Virus record (IMG/VR): IMGVR_UViG_3300008110_000165
Span: 1 to 37,555 of that record
DNA: 37,555 nucleotides
Source: a virus
Reading direction: 5' to 3' (one strand)
The number at the start of each line of letters is the position of its first letter. The first letter of the stretch is position 1. Both the position numbers and the translations under genes were made by a program. The notes under the pieces are model-generated. The model was given only the letters and a program-made list of their open reading frames with translations, was not told the origin of the DNA and did no database searches. Shown one piece after another: positions 1 to 8,878 of this stretch.

Positions 1-1
1 A

Positions 2-1114
2 GCACCAGCGCAAAGTGCAGAAGAAAGGCAAGCTGAGTTTGAGAGAATGGCAGCGGCGCTTAAAGATAAAGAACAAACAGCAAGTGCCAAGGCATACATT
101 GATAATTTAAGAAAAGAATACGGTAATAAAGATGGTAACTTTATGAGATCAGTTGGTGCGCAAGCTATTGATCCAGAAGGAAACCCAGTCTATTGGAAAA
201 AAGGCAATACTGGGACTGATGGTTCTTGGGAAAAGATGCCTAGCTATCATCCTGCAAGCAGACAAGGCTGGTATAGTCCAGAACTAGTTAATGCATTACA
301 ACGTACTGGAGCTGTGCCAAGCGATGATAAATTTCCTACTGATAAAAGAAGTTGGTATGAGAAACCATTTAAAGATGCAGAAGGCGCAATCAAATTAAAT
401 CTTAAAGATCCAGCCCCTGCGGCAGCGCCAGGTCAAAGCGGAAAAATGGACTCATCCGCTAAGGAAACTCCAGTAACTACAGATCTTAGAAATAAAGCAC
501 TTGCACATACACTCGATACTCCAGGAAAAGACGCCGCAAAAGAATCAGGATATCAGCCAATGAAAACCATCAATGGTGTGAGAACGTTTGATCCTTTAAA
601 TCTTGGTCGTGATGATCCAAAAGAGAATATTGAACTACATGAGATGGCAAGTCAACTTAATTTGCTAGCTGAAGAATTAACTGAGTGGAGTATGAGCGAT
701 AGAATTCACAAAGATGTTCCATATTCATATTCAGACGCAGCCACAGATGCAGGCATTGCAGGATTAGGAGCACTAGCCACATACGCTACCGGCGGATTGG
801 CAGCTCCAATTGCAGGCGCAGCCACAGTGGCACGTGGTGGAAGATTGGCTAATATGGTTTATAAAGGCGTGCAAGGTGCAAAAAATGTAGGTACTAATGT
901 TGTTAAAGGTGCTAAGGAAGTTGCTACCAATCCAGAAGCTAGAGCTATCGCAAATAAAAACTTACCAAGTGTGGCAGCAACTGGTGTAAAGACTGGTACT
1001 GCTAGTGCTGGAGTAACTACAGGATTAAACGCTGCCAGTGATGCGTTAGATGAAACTAACATTGACTCATCGAATGCAGAACTTGAAAGAATAAAGAAAC
1101 TGTCCAAAGGATAA
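2..1114 (+). CDS. unrecognised, probably virion-associated protein (5' partial)
   Basis: The reading frame is open to the left edge of the window, so the gene starts outside it; an internal ATG at 47 is not necessarily the start. The visible part is about 370 aa. The N-terminal half is polar. An Ala/Gly-rich hydrophobic stretch (nt 742-830, with GLGALATYATGGLAAPIAGA) could insert in or cross a membrane. The C-terminus ends in ERIKKLSKG. It shares the short string DSSAKE and a similar low-complexity style with the next gene, five bases downstream, suggesting a related or co-acting pair. Position before the terminase and the hydrophobic segment fit an internal or ejected virion protein, but this is inference; I do not recognise the family. 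Confidence 0.7.
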   Translation, partial: APAQSAEERQAEFERMAAALKDKEQTASAKAYIDNLRKEYGNKDGNFMRSVGAQAIDPEGNPVYWKKGNTGTDGSWEKMPSYHPASRQGWYSPELVNALQRTGAVPSDDKFPTDKRSWYEKPFKDAEGAIKLNLKDPAPAAAPGQSGKMDSSAKETPVTTDLRNKALAHTLDTPGKDAAKESGYQPMKTINGVRTFDPLNLGRDDPKENIELHEMASQLNLLAEELTEWSMSDRIHKDVPYSYSDAATDAGIAGLGALATYATGGLAAPIAGAATVARGGRLANMVYKGVQGAKNVGTNVVKGAKEVATNPEARAIANKNLPSVAATGVKTGTASAGVTTGLNAASDALDETNIDSSNAELERIKKLSKG

Positions 1115-1119
1115 AAATT

Positions 1120-2400
1120 ATGAAAATGCATGACATTACAAATGAAAATAAATTTTTGAGCGGCTGGAATGTTGCAAAAAAACTTGGCGGCAAGGCAGTA
1201 GACGCCGCAGTGGATACTATAAGTTACCCATTTAAGAAAAGAGGATTCACAAATCCAGCAGATGCTACTACTGCTCGAAATATGCAATCCAGTGCTGACA
1301 CTGCTTCTGATATTGCAGCCTTACAAAAATCCAAATTAGATGCCGTGCGATCTGACAAGTTTACGCCAGACCAACTTGATGATATAGATAGAAAAATATC
1401 TAATCTAAAAAATACTCAAACAGATATTGATATCGCTAATTTTGGTAGTAGAACAGGTAAGGGCGGTGTAAAAGTTCCTAATACTCCAGACAAAGTACCA
1501 ACTCCAGATAAATTTACTACTGGTCAACAAATTGTTAGAAAAAGTCCAATACCAGCACTTGCTGTTGGGGGTGTAGAAGGTGGTTACAGATATGCAACTG
1601 GTTCTGAAGAAAAGCCTGGTGGTGACAGTCTAGTAGGGATGGGCGCAAACGCAATTGGTCAAGGTTATCGTGCAATAGTTAAAGCACCAGGTCAAGTGGC
1701 TTCGTCAGCAATGACTGACCCAGATGCAATTGATTCTTCCGCTAAAGAAGCAGAAGTAGATACAGATACTTCTTATTTGAAAAAAGAATCATTATCAGAA
1801 AATTTATCAGATATATTGAAGTTAGCAGGAACAAAATCAATTACTAGCAGAGACAACGTATCAGGACTAACCAAAGTAAAGGAAGTTACTAAATTGAATG
1901 AATCAAAACAAATAGACGAGTGCGGAATGGGCATGCCGTCAAGCGGTTCAACTCCAGCAACTATAAGCATTAATGCTACTGCATCTAGTGGTGAAGAAGT
2001 TGCTAACATGCTAAAGAGCATTATGGATCTAGCAGGAGTTAAGCCAGTAACTGCTGACATGTTAGGCGGTCCAGTGGCTCCAATGCCCATGGTCAAAGCA
2101 ATTGATATTGTTAGTGCTCCAGATCACGACCATGACCACGATCATGACAGCATGGATCCACAAGAGGACGAATTAAACAAAACACCTTTGACTGGCAGCA
2201 TGGAAGAAGAGTACGCAAATACTCCAGCTGATCCAAGAGAGTATGACAATTACGATCCAGAAAAAATGGTATTCCGTCCAAATCAGCCAGGACAAGGCGA
2301 CAGAATGGATGGCACAATGCCAAAAGGTAATCCAGGATTAGGTGAAGGCCTAGCACAATCTTTACTCAAAGAGTACGAAGCTTTCAAGAATGGTCAATAA
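1120..2400 (+). CDS. unrecognised protein with LAG motifs and a His/Asp run
   Basis: 426 aa, starting at the ATG five bases after the previous stop. It contains Ala/Gly-rich segments, two copies of a short motif (DILKLAGT near residue 232 and IMDLAGVKP near 302) and an alternating Asp/His run (DHDHDHDHD, about residues 335-344) that could bind divalent metal. The same LAG motif occurs at the end of the 791-aa protein downstream. The C-terminal third is acidic and Pro-rich. A strong terminator follows at 2422-2446, closing this transcription unit before the terminase. The function is unknown; location suggests a capsid, core or injected protein. Confidence 0.75.
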   Translation: MKMHDITNENKFLSGWNVAKKLGGKAVDAAVDTISYPFKKRGFTNPADATTARNMQSSADTASDIAALQKSKLDAVRSDKFTPDQLDDIDRKISNLKNTQTDIDIANFGSRTGKGGVKVPNTPDKVPTPDKFTTGQQIVRKSPIPALAVGGVEGGYRYATGSEEKPGGDSLVGMGANAIGQGYRAIVKAPGQVASSAMTDPDAIDSSAKEAEVDTDTSYLKKESLSENLSDILKLAGTKSITSRDNVSGLTKVKEVTKLNESKQIDECGMGMPSSGSTPATISINATASSGEEVANMLKSIMDLAGVKPVTADMLGGPVAPMPMVKAIDIVSAPDHDHDHDHDSMDPQEDELNKTPLTGSMEEEYANTPADPREYDNYDPEKMVFRPNQPGQGDRMDGTMPKGNPGLGEGLAQSLLKEYEAFKNGQ

Positions 2401-2421
2401 ATATTCCTAACAGGAACCAAT

Positions 2422-2446
2422 AAAGCCTGCCCAGCGCAGGCTTTTT
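2422..2446 (+). terminator. intrinsic terminator
   Basis: A 9-bp stem (AAAGCCTGC / GCAGGCTTT) with a CCAGC loop ends in a run of five T. It sits between the 426-aa gene and the terminase gene, so the terminase must be read from its own signal or by read-through. Confidence 0.85.
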
Positions 2447-2456
2447 AATCAAACAT

Positions 2457-4028
2457 ATGGCAAAAAGTTTAGACGGTGTATTAATTAAAAAGGCGCATGT
2501 CCGACAAAAGTGGACAGAAGCTGAAATAGAACAAATGCTCAAATGTTCAGACCCTGTTACGGGTCCGGATTATTTTTTAAGAAACTTTTTCTACATACAA
2601 CACCCAGTTAAAGGTCAAATACGATTTGAACCTTTTGAATACCAAGAAAGACTGTTAAACAGTTATCATAATTACAGATTCAATGTAAACATGATGCCGC
2701 GACAAACAGGTAAGACGACTACTGCGGCGGGATATCTATTATGGTATGCCATGTTTAATCCAGATAGTACTATTTTAATTGCCGCACACAAATACACTGG
2801 AGCACAAGAAATTATGCAACGTGTTCGTTATGCTTATGAAATGTGTCCAGACTTTTTACGAGCAGGTGTTACTAGTTATAACAAAGGCAGTGTTGAATTT
2901 GACAATGGCTCACGTATTGTGTCACAGACTACAACAAGTAATACTGGTCGTGGTATGTCTATTACACTACTGTACGCTGACGAGTTTGCATTCGTACCAC
3001 CAAATATAGCCAGCGAGTTCTGGACTTCAATATCTCCTACTTTGTCAACTGGTGGTAAAGCAATTATTACCAGCACACCAAATAGTGACGAAGACCAGTT
3101 TGCGCAAATATGGAAAGAAGCCAACAAACGATTTGACGAATACGGCAACGAACAAGAAGTTGGGTCAAATGGATTCCACCCATTTAAGGCACATTGGAGC
3201 GAACATCCAGATAGAGATGAAAAGTGGGCTAACGAAGAACGCTCACGCATTGGTGAAGAAAGATTTCGTCGTGAACACGAATGTGAATTTATTATCTTTG
3301 ATGAGACATTGATCAGTGCCCTGTTCCTTGCAGAAATGGAAGGTGTAGAACCTATCATGCGAGTAGGACAAGTGCGCTGGTACAGTAAGATACAAAAGAA
3401 TAAAAATTATCTAGTTAGTTTAGATCCTAGTTTGGGCACGGGAGGTGACTATGCAGCCATACAAGTGTTTGAGATACCTGGGATGAAACAAGTTGCAGAA
3501 TGGCAACATAACATGACTCCTATACAAGCACAGGTTAGAATACTTAGGGATATTTGCAAATATATAACTGAAGAAGCAGGTGGCGGAGACAATGCACCTA
3601 AAGTATATTACAGTGTGGAAAATAATACAGTAGGTGAAGCCGCATTGGTATCTATTAACGAGATTGGCGAAGAATATATACCAGGCTTATTCATCAGTGA
3701 ACCCATACGCAAAGGACATGTACGTAAATTCCGTAAAGGATTTAATACTACACACAACAGCAAAATATCAGCATGTGCCAAGTTAAAACAGCTAATAGAA
3801 ACTAAATCAATTGACATTAAGAGTAAGGCTTTAATCAGTCAACTTAAGGCATTTATTGCGTCTGGAACCAGTTTTGGAGCTAAACAAGGGGAACATGATG
3901 ACCTTGTTATGAGCATGTTAGTCTCAGTACGTATGTTAGGGGTACTGAGCGATTGGGATCCACAGGTATATGATCTTCTAAGAAAAGGTGAAGATGTAGT
4001 CATGCCTATGCCTATATTCATGAGCTAG
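2457..4028 (+). CDS. terL: terminase large subunit (gp17-like)
   Basis: 523 aa. This is the packaging motor: an ATPase that pumps DNA into the prohead, fused to a nuclease that cuts the concatemer. The ATPase domain shows Walker A PRQTGKTT (81-88), Walker B LLYADE (171-176) and the coupling motif STPN (206-209). The RNase H-like nuclease domain shows acidic residues in SLDPS (D323), SVENN (E388) and GEHDDL (D481/D482), as in T4 gp17. Length is close to the usual gp17 size, slightly shorter. No small terminase gene is recognisable nearby. The start ATG at 2457 follows the terminator by 10 bases and has no good ribosome binding site. Confidence 0.96.
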   Translation: MAKSLDGVLIKKAHVRQKWTEAEIEQMLKCSDPVTGPDYFLRNFFYIQHPVKGQIRFEPFEYQERLLNSYHNYRFNVNMMPRQTGKTTTAAGYLLWYAMFNPDSTILIAAHKYTGAQEIMQRVRYAYEMCPDFLRAGVTSYNKGSVEFDNGSRIVSQTTTSNTGRGMSITLLYADEFAFVPPNIASEFWTSISPTLSTGGKAIITSTPNSDEDQFAQIWKEANKRFDEYGNEQEVGSNGFHPFKAHWSEHPDRDEKWANEERSRIGEERFRREHECEFIIFDETLISALFLAEMEGVEPIMRVGQVRWYSKIQKNKNYLVSLDPSLGTGGDYAAIQVFEIPGMKQVAEWQHNMTPIQAQVRILRDICKYITEEAGGGDNAPKVYYSVENNTVGEAALVSINEIGEEYIPGLFISEPIRKGHVRKFRKGFNTTHNSKISACAKLKQLIETKSIDIKSKALISQLKAFIASGTSFGAKQGEHDDLVMSMLVSVRMLGVLSDWDPQVYDLLRKGEDVVMPMPIFMS

Positions 4029-4033
4029 GAAAG

Positions 4034-4041
4034 CATAAATA
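4034..4041 (+). promoter_or_regulatory. late-type promoter CATAAATA
   Basis: CATAAATA ends exactly five bases before the ATG of the 791-aa gene. T4 late promoters (TATAAATA) start transcription about six bases after this element, so the RNA would begin at the ATG. Confidence 0.6.
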
Positions 4042-4046
4042 TCATT

Positions 4047-6422
4047 ATGATTAATCAAGACATTATCGCACAGGACTTGTTCTATAAAATCCGTAGCAGA
4101 TTCCCCAAAATGGAGATGGGCGACGGAGATGGGCAACCTACATTTGAAGCTACCAAGGGCAGATTGTTTGATTTTGATGCTGTATTTGAAGGTATCAATT
4201 TAGGCACTGTTAGTATTAGTATCAACGAGCCTGGTAGTTTAAAAATCTATTTCAACAGAAATATTTTAGAAGATGTAGATCCAATTATATCAAAAACATG
4301 GTATAATTTTTTAAAAGAAATGAGAAAATTTGCCATGAAGCGACTAATGAGTTTTGACACACGAGATATTTCTAAAACAAATTTAGACAAAAGAGATTAC
4401 GGTTATTTGGCCAAAAAGGAATCAGTTATGAATGAATCACTTATGAAAGGTACTAGTCGCACTAGTTATAAACCTTTGGAAAAGACACGTTTAATTATTA
4501 GACATAGTAAAACAGTAGATGAGTCAATTCCAGGAGCACGTAGCAGAAACATTGAAGCATTGTTTATTGAAAATGCTATTGGTGAACGATACAAGTATCC
4601 ATTCAATCATAAGGTTGGTGCAGAAGCAATGCAACGACATGTGGCCAATGGCGGACTACCACACGACCCAATAGGCAAGAAAATTATTGAAATGAGTGAA
4701 GACATTGCTAAACTAAAATCATTCAAACATTATGTTCAAAAAGAAGATTTGATGAACACTCAGAATAACCACATAGTGGAACGAGCAACTGCAAAACTAG
4801 AATCCTTGAAAGTAACTATGGCTAAGTTGAGTCGTCAACATCACTACGAAGAATTTAAAAATAGCTTTGGTACAGTTTCTAGTGACGACCAACCATTAAT
4901 GGATCAAATTACATTAGAAGATTATAAAGACAAGTTCACTGTTAAAAGTTTTAAAGAAGACATTGCTGACATTTTCCCATTAATACATCGCATTATGCAG
5001 GAAAACAGTGACATTGATTTAGAAGAAGTTGCACAAGTACAAGACACAACAGAAGAAGTCAGTTTAGAAGACTTAGTAGCAGAGAGTCCAGATCATCAGT
5101 TTGACACATGGACTACTACTTTGATTGAAACAAGATTAACTCCTGAAGAAATTAATTCACTAAAAGACTTATTAAGTGAACACTTCCCCGTTGGTATTAA
5201 TGGTGACAGTGCTAGTGGAGCACTAGAAGAATTAGGCATTAACTTGTCTAACGAAGTAAGACAACAATTTGCACAACTAGCAGAAACAGATGGTCCAGAC
5301 TCAGACGCAAAGGGGTTAGTAATTGAATATCTAAGTCGTTACGAGCCAGAAGTATTTGGCGCATTAGGTTTAGAACAAGCTGTTCAAGAAGGCGCCCAAC
5401 AAGGAATTGAGATCAATGGAAAAGCAGTCGACATTACCAGTTTAGAAGTTGACGGTATTGACACACGTGATTATCCAGATTTTTCTGATGCATATTTTAG
5501 CGCAGGTTCTTTTGAAGACGGTACTGAACTAAGCGATGATGAATTGAGTCAACTTAGAGATGATCATAGTGATCTATTATATGATAAAATTAACGATTAC
5601 ATATACGAATCATCACAAGAAGGTGTTCAAGAAAATACAGGAGATCAAACTCCTGAAGAAAGAAAAGCTGCCGCAGAATACACTGCTCGAGTAGCAATGG
5701 CTATTCGTAAAGGTGAGATTAAACCAGAAGATATTGAAAGCGAATTCTTTAACACACTGCCAATGATGGGAGTGAGTGATGAAAGAACTTATGCCGCTTG
5801 GGATAGAATAACCAATCACAGTGGTGAGCAAAAACCCAAAGCCACAATGAGCGACAAAGACATAGATGCACAATTAAAGGGCATTGACAACGAAGAAGAT
5901 GATGATGCTCAATTCATTACCAATTTAAAAAACCAGGCCAAGAGTGGTGGCATTAAACAAGACAATACGGGCTTTGGTGCAGAGGTTAATGAGAGAGAAG
6001 GTGCCGCATATGAAGACAAAGGCAACAGCTCAAACATGAAAAAGATTGCAGAGTTTATTATGGGATTCTATGATCGTAACACAGGCAATTTCCCATTAGG
6101 CGAAACAGGCGTTGCTATTAAAGTACAAAAAGAATTTGGCGATAAAGCAGGCGAATTAGCAGAAAGATTAATTCAAAAAATGGCAAATCAAAATCAAGTT
6201 AAGCAAACTAGTCAACAAATGTTTGAGGATTTAAAGAAACTAAGTGGACAAATTAAGTCTAGCGGTTTAACTGCCATAAACAAATCCCCAGTACTAACAA
6301 AAAAGATTAACGAAAGCACTGACCATACTGAGTTACAAAAATTAGCAGGAATAGGCTCTAAACCAAAAGCAACTGGTAAATCCAGTGAAATGTTTGATTT
6401 GAAAAAGTTAGCCGGAATCTAA
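4047..6422 (+). CDS. conserved large phage protein next to terminase
   Basis: 791 aa, starting five bases after a late-type promoter. Residues about 133-215 (around TRLIIRHSK, GARSRNIEALFIENA and GERYKYPF) match from memory a block conserved in proteins of marine T4-like phages; no function is known to me. The middle is acidic and helical. The C-terminus carries two LAG motifs, LQKLAGIG near 762 and KKLAGI as the last six residues, like those in the 426-aa protein upstream. The late promoter and position suggest a structural or assembly role. A hairpin terminator follows at 6450-6481. Confidence 0.85.
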   Translation: MINQDIIAQDLFYKIRSRFPKMEMGDGDGQPTFEATKGRLFDFDAVFEGINLGTVSISINEPGSLKIYFNRNILEDVDPIISKTWYNFLKEMRKFAMKRLMSFDTRDISKTNLDKRDYGYLAKKESVMNESLMKGTSRTSYKPLEKTRLIIRHSKTVDESIPGARSRNIEALFIENAIGERYKYPFNHKVGAEAMQRHVANGGLPHDPIGKKIIEMSEDIAKLKSFKHYVQKEDLMNTQNNHIVERATAKLESLKVTMAKLSRQHHYEEFKNSFGTVSSDDQPLMDQITLEDYKDKFTVKSFKEDIADIFPLIHRIMQENSDIDLEEVAQVQDTTEEVSLEDLVAESPDHQFDTWTTTLIETRLTPEEINSLKDLLSEHFPVGINGDSASGALEELGINLSNEVRQQFAQLAETDGPDSDAKGLVIEYLSRYEPEVFGALGLEQAVQEGAQQGIEINGKAVDITSLEVDGIDTRDYPDFSDAYFSAGSFEDGTELSDDELSQLRDDHSDLLYDKINDYIYESSQEGVQENTGDQTPEERKAAAEYTARVAMAIRKGEIKPEDIESEFFNTLPMMGVSDERTYAAWDRITNHSGEQKPKATMSDKDIDAQLKGIDNEEDDDAQFITNLKNQAKSGGIKQDNTGFGAEVNEREGAAYEDKGNSSNMKKIAEFIMGFYDRNTGNFPLGETGVAIKVQKEFGDKAGELAERLIQKMANQNQVKQTSQQMFEDLKKLSGQIKSSGLTAINKSPVLTKKINESTDHTELQKLAGIGSKPKATGKSSEMFDLKKLAGI

Positions 6423-6435
6423 ATATTAATTTCAG

Positions 6436-6464
6436 TTGACTTGCTAAATAAAAGCGTATACAAT
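6436..6464 (+). promoter_or_regulatory. sigma70-type promoter of the gp32 gene
   Basis: TTGACT (6436-6441), 17-bp spacer, TACAAT (6459-6464), 79 bases before the gp32 start. Its -10 box lies inside the terminator hairpin of the preceding gene. Confidence 0.7.
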
Positions 6465-6481
6465 AACATGTATGCGCTTTT
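6450..6481 (+). terminator. terminator hairpin overlapping a promoter
   Basis: A 12-bp stem (AAAAGCGTATAC 6450-6461 with GTATGCGCTTTT 6470-6481, one G-U pair), 8-base loop, and a T-rich tail. Flanking A and T runs make it potentially bidirectional. It ends the 791-aa gene and overlaps the -10 box of the gp32 promoter. Confidence 0.75.
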
Positions 6482-6543
6482 TGTTTTGTGTAGTGGCACA
6501 TTACAAAGTAAGGCAAACTAAAGGCATATTAAAGGAGAACATT

Positions 6544-7545
6544 ATGGCATCTTTAGCAGAAATTAGAGCAAAGCTTCAAGAGCAAAATAGCCGCACTCAA
6601 AGCGGTGGTCAAACAGGTGGCGACAACGCCATTTTCCCTCACTGGAATATTGCAGAAGGACAAGAAGTAACAGTCCGATTCATTCCAGACAGCGATCCAA
6701 ATAACACATTTTTCTGGGCAGAACGTGCCATGATCAAACTACCATTTGCTGGTATTAAAGGTCAAACAGATTCACGTCCAGTTACTGTACAAGTTCCTTG
6801 TATGGAAATGTGGGGCGAAACTTGTCCAGTTCTAACTGAGGTGCGTCCTTGGTTTAAGGACAAGAGTTTGGAAGACATGGGTCGCAAGTATTGGAAAAAG
6901 AAATCTTACGTTTTCCAAGGATTCGTAGTTGATGCTGGCAAGTTCAAAGAAGATAGAACTCCAGAAAATCCAGTCCGTCGTTTCATTATTGGTCCTCAGA
7001 TTTTTAACATTATCAAGGCCGCATTGATGGATAATGAGATTGAAGAAATGCCAACCGACTATGTTCGTGGTCTTGACTTCAAAATTGTCAAAACTACTAA
7101 AGGTGGCTATGCTGACTATAGCACAAGCAAATGGTCACGCAGAGAATCAAGCATTACACAAGAACAACAGGATGCTATCAAAACAAACGGCTTGCACAAT
7201 CTAAGGGACTTCCTTCCAAAGAAACCAACAGATGTTGAATTGAAAGTTATCAAAGAGATGTTTGAAGCATCTGTAGATGGCGAAGCATTTGACATGGATC
7301 GTTGGGGGCAATACTACAAGCCAGCTGGCGCAACAGGTAGTGGTAGTGGTCGTAGTGTTGATGCTGAGGCAGATGTAGGTGCAGTTGATGTTGCCGCACC
7401 TGTAGCAGTTGCACAACCAGCAGTTAGAGCAGAGCCAGTTGCACAAGCAAGTGCTCCTGCACAAGAAGCTGGAAAATCACCAAGTAGTGAAAGAGCGCAA
7501 GATATTCTTGCCGCAATTCGCGCACGTCAAAATAAATCAGAATAA
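6544..7545 (+). CDS. 32: single-stranded DNA-binding protein (gp32-like)
   Basis: 333 aa. It coats single-stranded DNA in replication and recombination, and in T4 it interacts with UvsX, UvsY and the polymerase. The sequence shows the gp32 layout: a short basic N-terminus, an aromatic-rich OB-fold core (FFWAERAMIKLPF, KYWKKKSYVFQGFV), and a long Ala/Val/Pro-rich tail from about residue 260. The usual zinc cluster is incomplete: only CMEMWGETC is seen, without a clear third Cys or His. The ATG at 6544 is chosen because AAAGGAG precedes it at good spacing; the in-frame ATG at 6472 lies in the terminator stem. It has its own sigma70 promoter and precedes uvsX. Confidence 0.88.
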   Translation: MASLAEIRAKLQEQNSRTQSGGQTGGDNAIFPHWNIAEGQEVTVRFIPDSDPNNTFFWAERAMIKLPFAGIKGQTDSRPVTVQVPCMEMWGETCPVLTEVRPWFKDKSLEDMGRKYWKKKSYVFQGFVVDAGKFKEDRTPENPVRRFIIGPQIFNIIKAALMDNEIEEMPTDYVRGLDFKIVKTTKGGYADYSTSKWSRRESSITQEQQDAIKTNGLHNLRDFLPKKPTDVELKVIKEMFEASVDGEAFDMDRWGQYYKPAGATGSGSGRSVDAEADVGAVDVAAPVAVAQPAVRAEPVAQASAPAQEAGKSPSSERAQDILAAIRARQNKSE

Positions 7546-7562
7546 TTTAGGAGGGTTTACGA

Positions 7563-8627
7563 ATGGGAAAGGCATTTGATGTCTCTAAGTTTCGTAAAAC
7601 CCTCACTAAGTCTATTGATGGGCTTGGTGTTGGTTTTAACGATCCTACAGACTGGATTAGTACAGGAAACTTCGCACTCAATTACTTGATCAGTGGCGAC
7701 TTTAACAAGGGTATTCCTTTGGGTAAAGTCACTGTGTTTGCAGGTGAAAGTGGTGCAGGTAAGAGTTATATTTGCTCAGGCAATATTGTAAGACACGCAC
7801 AAGAACAAGGAATTTTCGTTGTCCTAGTAGACAGTGAAAACGCACTTGATGAAAAATGGTTGCATGCCTTAGGTGTTGATACAAGCGAAGACAAACTTCT
7901 TAAATTGAACATGGCTATGATTGATGACGTGGCAAAAACAATCCACGAATTCATGAAAGAGTACAAAACAATGGAAGAAGGCAATCGTCCAAAAGTTCTT
8001 TTTGTGATTGATAGTTTAGGTATGTTGCTGACTCCTACTGACATTAATCAGTTTGAAGCAGGTGATCTAAAAGGTGATATGGGCCGTAAACCTAAAGCAC
8101 TTACAGCACTTGTTCGTAATTGTGTAAACATGTTTGGTAGTTATAATGTTGGATTAGTTTGTACTAATCACACATACGCTAGTCAAGATATGTTTGATCC
8201 TGATGATAAGATCTCAGGAGGACAAGGCTTTATCTATGCGTCTAGTATCGTTGTAGCCATGCGTAAGTTAAAATTAAAAACAGACGCAGATGGTAACAAA
8301 ACTACGACAGTAAACGGTATTCGTGCCGCATGTAAGATTATGAAAACTCGATATTCTAAGCCGTTTGAAAGCGTTCAAGTTGAAATTCCTTACGAAGCTG
8401 GTATGAGTCCTTTTAGTGGTCTAGTTGATCTTGCTGAAGCTAAAGGTCTTCTTAAGAAAGAAGGCAACAGTCTTGTTTATGTTACACCTGATGGTGAAAT
8501 TATTAAACAATTCCGTAAAGCGTGGCAAAACAACGAAAAAGACGGTCTTACTATTATTATGGCTAATTACAATACTTCATTGGCGAAAGTAGAAGCAAGT
8601 GAAGCAATTGTAGAGGAAATTGAATAA
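7563..8627 (+). CDS. uvsX: UvsX RecA-like recombinase
   Basis: 354 aa. It forms filaments on single-stranded DNA and performs strand exchange for recombination-dependent replication and repair. The RecA core shows Walker A GESGAGKS (61-68), catalytic SENALDEKWL after strand 3, and Walker B KVLFVIDSLG with D150. The loop region around GDMGRKPKALTALVRN and the segment KISGGQGF match UvsX proteins. A strong Shine-Dalgarno AGGAGGG precedes the ATG. It follows gp32 by 17 bases, so both probably share the 6436 promoter. Confidence 0.95.
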   Translation: MGKAFDVSKFRKTLTKSIDGLGVGFNDPTDWISTGNFALNYLISGDFNKGIPLGKVTVFAGESGAGKSYICSGNIVRHAQEQGIFVVLVDSENALDEKWLHALGVDTSEDKLLKLNMAMIDDVAKTIHEFMKEYKTMEEGNRPKVLFVIDSLGMLLTPTDINQFEAGDLKGDMGRKPKALTALVRNCVNMFGSYNVGLVCTNHTYASQDMFDPDDKISGGQGFIYASSIVVAMRKLKLKTDADGNKTTTVNGIRAACKIMKTRYSKPFESVQVEIPYEAGMSPFSGLVDLAEAKGLLKKEGNSLVYVTPDGEIIKQFRKAWQNNEKDGLTIIMANYNTSLAKVEASEAIVEEIE

Positions 8628-8629
8628 TT

Positions 8630-8878
8630 ATGGAAGAACATTTAATCATTGAAGTTTGGGATCTATTTAAAGAGTATATCCCAGGCAAGAACATCGATAT
8701 TGCTGCCAACCATTTTGTTGACTTTTTAGTTGACAAAGATGTTGACACAAAGGTTTTAGAGAGTCTGCAAGGATTAGATAGTCATTTAGATGAAGCAATC
8801 AAAGCCCTACTTCGTGAGGAACAAGGCTACGATGATGCAGATGAAGATGAAGAATCTTACGAAGACGAGGACTATTAA
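8630..8878 (+). CDS. small acidic conserved phage protein
   Basis: 82 aa with a helical N-terminal part (IIEVWDLFKEYIPGKN) and a very acidic tail (DDADEDEESYEDEDY). It starts two bases after uvsX and its stop overlaps the next start (TAATG), so it is translationally coupled. I recall similar short acidic proteins beside uvsX in cyanophages, without known function. The acidic tail could mimic DNA or contact a DNA-binding partner; that is inference. Confidence 0.8.
   Translation: MEEHLIIEVWDLFKEYIPGKNIDIAANHFVDFLVDKDVDTKVLESLQGLDSHLDEAIKALLREEQGYDDADEDEESYEDEDY

Noticed and set aside
6472-6543. A 24-codon upstream extension of the gp32 gene
   Set aside because: It begins inside the terminator stem and -10 region; the ATG at 6544 has AAAGGAG at good spacing and starts a normal gp32 N-terminus.
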